A stretch of DNA of 8,820 bases, from positions 1-8,820 of the forward strand of contig CAKAQU010000072.1 of NCBI GenBank assembly GCA_916720335.1, given 5' to 3'. This document shows positions 1-5,355 of the stretch, in pieces. This DNA comes from an uncultured Moraxella sp. GTDB lineage: Bacteria > Pseudomonadota > Gammaproteobacteria > Pseudomonadales > Moraxellaceae. The notes under the pieces are model-generated. The model searched no databases and was not told the origin of the DNA. It worked only from the letters and a program-made list of their open reading frames with translations. A program made the position numbers and the translations under genes. Each line of letters begins with the position of its first letter. The first letter of the stretch is position 1.

Positions 1-97
1 ACGCAATTTAGTAGAAGGCAAATATGAATGCACCAAACGCAGTACAGGCGACAAAAAGATGTTAGATTTGGATGAAGTTTTGGCAATGTTTGTTTAA
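1..97 (+). CDS. proS: Prolyl-tRNA synthetase, C-terminal end (partial)
   Basis: Only the last 31 codons are present, read from base 2 and ending in TAA at 95-97, directly followed by TGA. The peptide begins RNLVEGKYECTKR and ends LDLDEVLAMFV. From memory it aligns with the end of E. coli ProS, where the anticodon-binding domain finishes with GDRNL, a short acidic turn, a basic strand with an RR-x-G-[ED]-K pattern, and a final helix. Here the same order is RNL, KR-x-TGDKK, then a DLDEVLAMF helix. ProS charges tRNA-Pro with proline in the cytoplasm. The match rests on a short tail, so another class II synthetase sharing this anticodon-binding fold (for example HisS) is possible. The rest of the gene lies outside the window. 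Confidence 0.5.
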   Translation, partial: RNLVEGKYECTKRSTGDKKMLDLDEVLAMFV

Positions 98-177
98 TGA
101 ACAACAACACAATTAACAAATTATGGGTAAAATTAAGCATTTTCTAAATTTTCGCTAAGTTTTTACTGTCTTTTATT

Positions 178-186
178 TGTTATGAT
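178..186 (+). promoter_or_regulatory. Extended -10 promoter for the PepSY-like gene
   Basis: The sequence TGTTATGAT has the form TGnTATAAT with one mismatch in the hexamer (TATGAT, 181-186). An extended -10 can work without a good -35, and none is seen at the right distance (TTTACT at 162-167 is only 13 bp away). Transcription would start near 193, giving a leader of about 40 nt before the start codon. The site lies downstream of the proS stop, so the small gene need not depend on proS transcription. Confidence 0.5.
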
Positions 187-222
187 AGGCACATAAGTTA
201 AGCAATCTTTTTAAACCTGTTT

Positions 223-228
223 AAGGAG
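223..228 (+). promoter_or_regulatory. Shine-Dalgarno AAGGAG of the PepSY-like gene
   Basis: A near-perfect ribosome binding site. It is 3 nt from the ATG at 232 and 6 nt from the in-frame ATG at 235. Normal spacing (5-9 nt) favours the second ATG. Confidence 0.75.
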
Positions 229-231
229 TTT

Positions 232-528
232 ATGATGAAACTAACCCATTTACTGTTGGCCGCTGTTTTAGGTGCTGGTGCTTGTGTAACAACTGCTTAC
301 GCTGGTGATTACATTGAAAATCAAGTCTATCAAGATCCAAATTATCACGCTAACTTAAAAAGAGCAGAGGCTATTTTGATTCAAAAAGGTTATACCATCA
401 GTGATTTAGATGTAGATGATTGGCTTGGCAAACCTATTTTTGACATTGAAGCATGGAAAGGCAATGCCAAATATGACATCAAAATGAGTTATCCTGATTT
501 AAGAATTATTAGCGAGCGTCGCGATTAG
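232..528 (+). CDS. Small secreted PepSY-like domain protein
   Basis: The product has 98 residues. Residues 1-24 form a signal peptide: a basic start, a hydrophobic core LLLAAVLGAGA, and an AYA-G cleavage site after residue 24. The mature part of about 74 residues is one short helix (ANLKRAEAILIQKGY) followed by a strand pattern, with IFDIEAWKGNAKYDIKMSYPDLRIISERRD at its end. This helix-plus-strands layout, finishing in a 'basis for the next strand, then D' tail, is typical of PepSY domains. PepSY proteins are periplasmic or extracellular and are often thought to restrain proteases or bind other partners. No partner is evident here. AAGGAG at 223-228 lies 3 nt from the first ATG (232) but 6 nt from the second ATG (235), so the 97-residue form starting at 235 may be the real product. 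Cys18 lies in the signal peptide, but its surroundings (AGAC) are a poor lipobox. A rho-independent terminator follows 32 bp after the stop. Confidence 0.72.
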   Translation: MMKLTHLLLAAVLGAGACVTTAYAGDYIENQVYQDPNYHANLKRAEAILIQKGYTISDLDVDDWLGKPIFDIEAWKGNAKYDIKMSYPDLRIISERRD

Positions 529-560
529 GATTGGGATTGATATTTATTATTAATAAATCA

Positions 561-602
561 TAAAAAAATAGGTAAATCCATAAGGGTTTACCTATTTTTT
601 TA
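561..602. terminator. Bidirectional rho-independent terminator
   Basis: A core stem ATAGGTAAATCC (568-579) pairs with GGGTTTACCTAT (584-595) around the loop ATAA, with one G-U pair. An A-run on the left (562-568) and a T-run on the right (595-601) extend the stem to about 19 bp and provide a U-tract on whichever strand is transcribed. It lies between two convergent genes, the PepSY-like gene ending at 528 and pilD ending at 614, and so can stop both transcripts. A small AT-only palindrome (542-558, arms ATTTATTA/TAATAAAT) lies just upstream and has no clear role. Confidence 0.9.
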
Positions 603-613
603 TTTTTGATGCC

Positions 614-1501
614 TTATAAGTACCACTGCATAATATCATTGCCCCAAAGAAGAGCAATAATACCACCAAGAGCAATGTAAGGACCAAAGGCAAAGGGTTT
701 GCTTTCTCCAGATAATCGCATCAAAATCAAGCCAACAATTGAACCAAAAACTGCAGATAATAAGATAATCAAAGGTAATAAGCCAACGCCAACCCAAGCT
801 CCTAAAGCACCTAATAATTTAAAATCACCAGTGCCCATCCCTTCTTTTTTGGTTAAAAGAGCATAAAGATTGGCAATGCTCCAAAATGACAAAAAGCCAA
901 GTAATGCCCCCCAAATGGATGCGGAAGTAGAGACAAAAATGTTTTGAGTATTAATTGCTAGACCAAGCATGCCCAAAGGAAAAACCAAACGGTCAGGCAA
1001 AAGCTGAGTGTCAAAATCAATGCCAGTTAAAGCAATTAAAATCCATAGATAAAATAGACCAAAAAGACCAGATAAATTAGCTCCAAGTGTGTAAATTACT
1101 AAAACTGATAAAATAGCAGTAATGCATTCCACCAAAGGATAACGAAAATTGATGCGATTTTGACAATCAGAACATCTACCACGCAAAATTATCCAACTAA
1201 TGATGGGAATATTTTCATAAAATCGAATTGCGTGCCCACAGTTTGGGCAAGTTGATGGCGGAAAAGATAAACTAAAAGGAATATCTTCTTTAATGACATT
1301 GGTGATGTGATGAACCGCATTTTTATTAAAATCATCTTGAGTATCTAGATACCAAGCAATCTCTTTTCGCCACTGGTAATTCATGATTAGTGGTGTGCGA
1401 TAAATGACAACATTTAAAAAACTGCCCACGCATAGACCAAAAATAGCGGCCAAGAATAAAACATAGGATTGATCTTGTAATAGAAGGCTTAAAGTGTCCA
1501 T
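614..1501 (-). CDS. pilD: Prepilin peptidase / N-methyltransferase PilD
   Basis: This inner-membrane aspartic protease cuts the leader from type IV prepilins and pseudopilins and N-methylates the new first residue. Its 295 residues are the normal length (about 285-295). The N-terminal segment carries GSFLNVVIYR (26-35), the family signature. A cytoplasmic loop holds two CxxC pairs, C85/C88 (CPNCGH) and C110/C113 (CSDCQ), the zinc-binding tetracysteine motif of the bifunctional form. The catalytic aspartates are D162 in GIDFDTQLLPD and D226 in GTGDFK. They are 64 residues apart, the same spacing as recalled for Pseudomonas PilD (149/213). About eight hydrophobic segments are visible. The gene starts 3 bp after the pilC stop and has no clear Shine-Dalgarno, so it is probably translated by coupling to pilC. 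The stop lies about 12 bp from the shared terminator. All catalytic and metal-binding residues are intact. If the genome has type II secretion, PilD would be expected to serve its pseudopilins too. Confidence 0.95.
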   Translation of the reverse strand: MDTLSLLLQDQSYVLFLAAIFGLCVGSFLNVVIYRTPLIMNYQWRKEIAWYLDTQDDFNKNAVHHITNVIKEDIPFSLSFPPSTCPNCGHAIRFYENIPIISWIILRGRCSDCQNRINFRYPLVECITAILSVLVIYTLGANLSGLFGLFYLWILIALTGIDFDTQLLPDRLVFPLGMLGLAINTQNIFVSTSASIWGALLGFLSFWSIANLYALLTKKEGMGTGDFKLLGALGAWVGVGLLPLIILLSAVFGSIVGLILMRLSGESKPFAFGPYIALGGIIALLWGNDIMQWYL

Positions 1502-1504
1502 AAA

Positions 1505-2728
1505 CTAACCAATTACAGAACCCATTTGGAAAATTGGTAGGTACATTGCAACAACTAAACCACCAATCACCACCCCTAAAAACGCCATAATCATTGGCTC
1601 CATTAGACTGGTTAAACCATCCACTGCGTTATCCACTTCGTTTTCATAATAAGTAGCAATTTTATCAAGCATTTCTTCTAGGCTACCTGCTTCTTCACCA
1701 ATACCCACCATTTGGATTGCCATACTAGGAAAAAGGTTGGTGGTTCTCATGGCAAATTGCAATTGTTGACCTGTGGAAACATCTTCCTTAATTCTTTGGG
1801 TTGCATCATAAAAGATGACGTTATTGGTTGCTCCAGCAGTTGAGTTAAGTGCGTCAATTAAAGGTACACCTGCCGCAAATGTAGTCGATAATGTGCGGGC
1901 AAAACGAGCAATAATAGCTTGATAGACAATATTGCCAAAGATAGGTATTTTTAAAGAAAGGCGGTCTAAGAAATCACGAAATTTTTTGCTGCGCATTTTA
2001 GCTTGTGAAAACGCAATAATAATAGCGCCCAGTGCTAGGAATATGGGAATATAATACGCCGCCATAAAGTTAGACATGCTGACTACCAGACGAGTAAAGG
2101 CGGGTAATTCTGCACCAAAAGAGCCAAATAACTCAGCAAAAACAGGCACAACTTTAATCAGCAAAATCGCCGTTACAATAATTGCAACAACAATAACCGC
2201 AATCGGGTACTTCATAGCTTTTTTGATTTTGGCTTTTAATAGTTCGCTTTTTTCTTTGTAGGTTGCCACACGCTCAAGCATGGTTTCTAAAGCACCTGAC
2301 TGTTCGCCAGACTCAACCAAAGAACAAAATAAATCATCAAAATATTTTGGGTGTTTGCGCAGGGCGGTTGCAAAGTTACTACCAGCTTCAATATCCGCTT
2401 TGATTTTTAACACCAAATCTTTCATGCTGGGATTTTCAAGAGAATCAGCAACAATCTCAAATGATTGTGTTAAAGGCACACCTGCCTTCATCATGGTGGC
2501 AAGTTGTCTGACAAAAATGGCAATATCAAGGGGTTTAATGGCTTTTTTGAAAGTAAACAAAGGCTTTGGTTTTGGACGAATGTCATCAATCACAATGCCT
2601 TGTTTGCGCAGTTGGGCACGAGCCAATTCAATGCTTTTACTGGTAGTTTCGCCACTGACTTTTTGTCCGCGTCGATTCGTGCCTGTGTATTTAAAATCCA
2701 GTAATTGTTCAGTTGCTACTTTTGCCAT
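1505..2728 (-). CDS. pilC: Type IV pilus inner-membrane platform protein PilC
   Basis: PilC is the polytopic platform that couples the cytoplasmic motor ATPases (PilB for extension, PilT for retraction) to pilin insertion and removal. The 407 residues match the usual length. After a soluble N-terminal region (FKYTGTNRRGQKVSGE at 12-27) come two T2SF (GspF) repeats, about residues 68-193 and 271-395. Each has the repeat signature: FVRQLATMMKAGVPL (72-86) with ESGEQSG (139-145), then FARTLSTTFAAGVPL (276-290) with GIGEEAG (342-348). Membrane segments lie near 174-197, 222-242 and 376-399. Its sequence follows Pseudomonas PilC closely, for example LKAKIKKAMKYPIAVI and VVPVF. The start at 2728 is supported by the conserved N-terminus, and the Shine-Dalgarno is weak (AAGAGAA). 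It forms a two-gene operon with pilD. The usual pilB upstream is missing from this locus and must be elsewhere if pili are made. Confidence 0.95.
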   Translation of the reverse strand: MAKVATEQLLDFKYTGTNRRGQKVSGETTSKSIELARAQLRKQGIVIDDIRPKPKPLFTFKKAIKPLDIAIFVRQLATMMKAGVPLTQSFEIVADSLENPSMKDLVLKIKADIEAGSNFATALRKHPKYFDDLFCSLVESGEQSGALETMLERVATYKEKSELLKAKIKKAMKYPIAVIVVAIIVTAILLIKVVPVFAELFGSFGAELPAFTRLVVSMSNFMAAYYIPIFLALGAIIIAFSQAKMRSKKFRDFLDRLSLKIPIFGNIVYQAIIARFARTLSTTFAAGVPLIDALNSTAGATNNVIFYDATQRIKEDVSTGQQLQFAMRTTNLFPSMAIQMVGIGEEAGSLEEMLDKIATYYENEVDNAVDGLTSLMEPMIMAFLGVVIGGLVVAMYLPIFQMGSVIG

Positions 2729-2798
2729 CTGTGATTCTCTTGTTGTTTTTAGTTGTTTCTAAACTATTAAAATAAACTGTTAAAATGTATAAATAAGG

Positions 2799-2858
2799 TT
2801 GGCATTCTACACCATGGGTAATATTATTGTAAATATAGCCAATTTAGGCAGATGCCAA
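2799..2858 (-). repeat. Inverted repeat in the pilC leader
   Basis: TTGGCAT (2799-2805) and ATGCCAA (2852-2858) are perfect 7-bp inverted arms 46 bp apart. If transcription starts at P1 (near 2861) the arms lie at the very 5' end of the pilC leader RNA and could close a long hairpin around P2. The large loop makes this weak evidence. Confidence 0.25.
2804..2833 (-). promoter_or_regulatory. Candidate promoter P2 of pilCD
   Basis: On the minus strand, -35 TTTACA (2833-2828, 5/6), 18 bp, then -10 TAGAAT (2809-2804, 5/6). The start would be near 2797, with a leader of about 68 nt. It is weaker than P1 but closer to pilC. The two could act in tandem, or one may be a chance match in AT-rich DNA. 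Confidence 0.35.
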
Positions 2859-2867
2859 TAAGCAACC

Positions 2868-2897
2868 ATTATACCGTTGTCTAGGGCTTGGTTTCAA
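2868..2897 (-). promoter_or_regulatory. Candidate promoter P1 of pilCD
   Basis: On the minus strand, -35 TTGAAA (2897-2892, 5/6) is followed by 18 bp and a perfect -10 TATAAT (2873-2868). The start would be near 2861, giving a leader of about 130 nt before pilC. The -35 box lies inside a perfect 15-bp palindrome. Confidence 0.55.
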
Positions 2898-2902
2898 ACC
2901 AA
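2888..2902. promoter_or_regulatory. Palindrome over the pilCD P1 -35 box (possible operator)
   Basis: TTGGTTTCAAACCAA is a perfect inverted repeat with 7-bp arms around the central C2895. It covers the P1 -35 hexamer entirely. A related imperfect copy, GGTTTGATGAACC (2910-2922), is centred 21 bp away, about two helical turns. A dimeric regulator bound here would block P1. No regulator gene lies in the window and I do not recognise the site. Confidence 0.35.
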
Positions 2903-2915
2903 TAACGAAGGTTTG

Positions 2916-3035
2916 ATGAACCTGTTTTTGCCGTTTATCCTATTTAAAATCAATAAACAAATAAACGGTGGTTTTTTGGTGCTGAATTGCAATCAAACTG
3001 ATGATTGTCCAATTATTTTGTTGCGAGTTGTTTAA
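2916..3035 (+). CDS. Possible 39-codon small ORF, unrecognised
   Basis: ATG at 2916 opens a frame to TAA at 3033-3035. GAAGG at 2907-2911, 4 nt upstream of the ATG, could serve as a ribosome binding site. The peptide has a hydrophobic start (MNLFLPFILFKINK), a middle with GGFLVLNC, a polar patch NQTDDC and a hydrophobic end PIILLRVV. I do not recognise it. The frame is open back to 2862 without an earlier good start. It overlaps the inverted repeat at 2931-2968, and a short open frame like this can arise by chance. No clear promoter was found for it. It may be a remnant, a real small protein or nothing. Confidence 0.2.
   Translation: MNLFLPFILFKINKQINGGFLVLNCNQTDDCPIILLRVV
2931..2968. repeat. 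Inverted repeat CCGTTTAT/ATAAACGG
   Basis: Perfect 8-bp arms (2931-2938 and 2961-2968) flank a 22-bp AT-rich centre. The repeat lies between the divergent pilC and recG promoters. Six Ts follow at 2972-2977 on the plus strand, which gives it some look of a terminator, but the loop is long and no recognised gene ends just upstream. Function unknown. Confidence 0.35.
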
Positions 3036-3050
3036 TTAATTTTATATAAA
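3021..3050 (+). promoter_or_regulatory. Candidate recG promoter
   Basis: TTGCGA (3021-3026, 4/6) lies 18 bp before TATAAA (3045-3050, 5/6). The start would be near 3057, about 105 nt ahead of recG. A second -10-like box, TATACT (3054-3059), follows. The DNA here is very AT-rich, so such matches are easy to find. Confidence 0.35.
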
Positions 3051-3162
3051 AACTATACTACGCTAACATTATACAAAAGAGTATTATTTTATAGATATAA
3101 CTTGTTAATTTTGGTTAATCTCTTTACAATTTTATACATTTATTAATCATGGTTAAACCCGT

Positions 3163-5259
3163 ATGAATACTTATTCAAAAAATCCTTTAAATCAGCCCGT
3201 TACCAATCTTTTAGGAGTTGGTGCAGCTTTGGCGACTAAGTTAAACAACTTGGGCATTTATCGGATATTTGATTTGTTGATGCATTTCCCAAGAGATTAT
3301 GAAGATAAAAGCCATATTGTGCCGATTGCAAGCGTGATTGATGGGGTTTGTTGTTTGGTAAGTGGAACAATTACGGAGTTAAAAACAGGAGCAAATGGAC
3401 TTAGCGCATATTTGGATGATAATACAGCAAAATTAGAGTTAAAATTTTTTCATACTTCCAGTAAAACTCGTGAAACCATGAAAGTTGGGGCAAATATTAC
3501 CGCTTTTGGTGAGATTAAAATCAATCAGTATGGCACTCAAATTATTCATCCTGACTACTTTATTACAGGCACACAAAAATTAGATGAAGGGCTTGTGCCA
3601 GTTTATCCTTCAGTTAAAGGGCTTCACCAAAATAAAATTCGCCAATTAATCTCGCTGGCATTATCGACTGCCGCTGGGGTGTTTTCTCATTTAAATGATG
3701 ATGAGTTTAAACAAGCAAAACTACCCTTTCAAGGGGATTTAATGCAGGCTTTGTATGCTATACACTTTCCCAAACCCCTTGCTAATTTGCAAGAGCAATT
3801 GGTGATGATTAATCAATTAAAAAATAGGCAGCATCAAGCATGTCAAAGAATAATTGTAGAAGAATTTACCGCACATCAATTAGCGTTTTTACTGCAAAGA
3901 AACAGTCTTCAGCATCATAAAGCACCGATTTGTTCTAAAAAAAGCCTGTTAGCAGATGCATTAATAGACAATTTAGCATTTGGTTTGACAAATGCTCAAA
4001 AGCGAGTGATTGATGACGTGGTTAAAGATATCACCCACGATAAGCCCATGTTGCGACTTGTGCAAGGCGATGTTGGGGCGGGTAAGACATTGGTAGCGGC
4101 AATTTGCGCCTGTCATGCGATTGATGCAGGATTGCAAGTGGTGTTAATGGCACCTACTGAAATTTTGGCAGAGCAACATCTTTTAAATTTTAAACAGTGG
4201 TTTGAGCCTTTCGGTGTTGGTGTGGGTTGTCTTTTAGGCAAACAATCTGTCAAAGAGCGTCAAGCTCAGATGGATGCCATTGACCAAAAACAAGTGCAAA
4301 TCATCATTGGTACACACGCTTTGTTTTCTGATGGAGTAAGTTTTAGCAATCTTGGACTGGTTATTATTGATGAACAACATCGTTTTGGCGTAGAGCAGCG
4401 ATTAAAACTGATGGGTAAAAGTGCAAGTGATATTATACCGCACCAACTAGCAATGACGGCAACGCCCATCCCTAGAACATTGGCAATGAGTTTGTATGGT
4501 GATATGGATGTTTCTGTAATTGATGAGCTGCCTGCTAACCGTACGCCAATTACAACTGTCATCATCAATCGAGATCGACGCAATGATGTGATTGAGCGGG
4601 TATGGGTAAACTGCAAACAAGGTAAACAAGCTTATTGGGTATGCCCTTTAGTGGAAGAATCGCTTGGGCGCGACATACAATCAGCTGAACTTTTGTATCA
4701 AGAGCTAAAAAATCGTTTGGATATTTCAGTGGGGCTAGTACATGGAAAAATGAAAGCCGCTGAAAAACAAGCAGTCATGCAGGCTTTTAAGCAAGGTGAT
4801 ATTTCGCTTTTGGTTGCAACGACAGTGATTGAGGTTGGAGTTGATGTGCCAAATGCATCATTGATGATTATAGAAAATGCAGAGCGTTTAGGGCTATCAC
4901 AGCTGCATCAACTTCGTGGCAGGGTGGGACGAGGCGCAACCCAGTCTTTTTGTGTGCTTTTAGCACAAATGCCCTTGCCGCCAATCAGTATGCAGCGACT
5001 GAATATTTTAAAAGAAAATCTAGATGGTTTTGTGATTGCTCAAAAAGATTTGCAGCTTCGTGGTGCTGGCGAGCTTTTAGGTAAAAAACAAACTGGCGAT
5101 ATGCATTATTATCTGGCAGATTTAGTACGTGATGATGTGTTATTAGACCAAGCAAAAATTATTGCTCAAAATCTCATCCACCAAACGGACAAACAGCCCC
5201 TAATAGAAGCAATTTTGAATTTATGGTTACCAGAAAATAAATCATATAGCCACGCTTAG
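3163..5259 (+). CDS. recG: ATP-dependent DNA helicase RecG
   Basis: RecG is a superfamily 2 helicase/translocase that reverses stalled replication forks and moves Holliday junctions and R- or D-loops. The 698 residues match E. coli RecG (693). The N-terminal wedge region begins with TNLLGVGAALATKLNNLGI (helix-hairpin type, 14-32), followed by PRDYEDKSHI (43-52) and the OB-fold. Helicase motifs are intact: Walker A GDVGAGKT (302-309, K308), motif Ia APTEILAEQH (330-339), Walker B DEQHRFG (403-409), motif III TATPIPRTL (432-440), VATTVIEVGVDVPNA (551-565) and motif VI QLRGRVGRG (583-591). The TRG region, about 610-645, reads LDGFVIAQKDLQLRGAGELLGKKQTG (620-645). The ATG at 3163 gives an N-terminus of the usual length but has no clear Shine-Dalgarno. 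A five-codon frame (ATG 3149, TGA 3164-3166) overlaps the start as ATGA. polA follows on the same strand. Confidence 0.97.
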   Translation: MNTYSKNPLNQPVTNLLGVGAALATKLNNLGIYRIFDLLMHFPRDYEDKSHIVPIASVIDGVCCLVSGTITELKTGANGLSAYLDDNTAKLELKFFHTSSKTRETMKVGANITAFGEIKINQYGTQIIHPDYFITGTQKLDEGLVPVYPSVKGLHQNKIRQLISLALSTAAGVFSHLNDDEFKQAKLPFQGDLMQALYAIHFPKPLANLQEQLVMINQLKNRQHQACQRIIVEEFTAHQLAFLLQRNSLQHHKAPICSKKSLLADALIDNLAFGLTNAQKRVIDDVVKDITHDKPMLRLVQGDVGAGKTLVAAICACHAIDAGLQVVLMAPTEILAEQHLLNFKQWFEPFGVGVGCLLGKQSVKERQAQMDAIDQKQVQIIIGTHALFSDGVSFSNLGLVIIDEQHRFGVEQRLKLMGKSASDIIPHQLAMTATPIPRTLAMSLYGDMDVSVIDELPANRTPITTVIINRDRRNDVIERVWVNCKQGKQAYWVCPLVEESLGRDIQSAELLYQELKNRLDISVGLVHGKMKAAEKQAVMQAFKQGDISLLVATTVIEVGVDVPNASLMIIENAERLGLSQLHQLRGRVGRGATQSFCVLLAQMPLPPISMQRLNILKENLDGFVIAQKDLQLRGAGELLGKKQTGDMHYYLADLVRDDVLLDQAKIIAQNLIHQTDKQPLIEAILNLWLPENKSYSHA

Positions 5260-5313
5260 ATTTAAATTTGTTTTTAATTTAACTTAATTAAAGCAAAATT
5301 TGTAGGTGTGATA

Positions 5314-5319
5314 TATAAT
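5314..5319 (+). promoter_or_regulatory. Perfect -10 box upstream of polA
   Basis: TATAAT lies 36 bp before the preferred polA ATG (5356), with no convincing -35 at 16-18 bp. Transcription would start near 5326. This is downstream of the alternative GTG start at 5308, so a transcript from here could only use the ATG. Confidence 0.4.
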
Positions 5320-5355
5320 GACCACAATTTTAATCAGCGACACATAGCTACAATC

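Larger units (their letters stand above)
2729..3162. other. 434-bp divergent intergenic region, pilC to recG
   Basis: This AT-rich stretch lies between two divergently read genes. It holds the pilC promoter candidates, the palindrome at 2888-2902, the inverted repeats at 2799-2858 and 2931-2968, a possible small ORF at 2916-3035, and a recG promoter candidate. I saw no tRNA, no transposase fragment and no clear coding remnant of pilB in it. Confidence 0.8.

Noticed and set aside
129..165. Possible terminator after proS (TAAAATTAAGC with GCTAAGTTTTTA)
   Set aside because: The stem is imperfect and almost all A-T with a long loop, so it is too weak to call.
274..285. Possible lipobox cysteine (AGAC, Cys18) in the PepSY-like protein
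   Set aside because: The residue three before the Cys is Ala rather than Leu/Val/Ile, and a good AYA-G signal peptidase I site follows, so ordinary secretion is more likely.
2076..2762. Three plus-strand open frames opposite pilC
   Set aside because: They lie antisense to a clearly recognised pilC frame, have no family resemblance, and reflect codon composition of the other strand.
4266..4629. Minus-strand open frames opposite recG
   Set aside because: They overlap the conserved helicase motifs of recG read on the plus strand and show no recognisable protein features.
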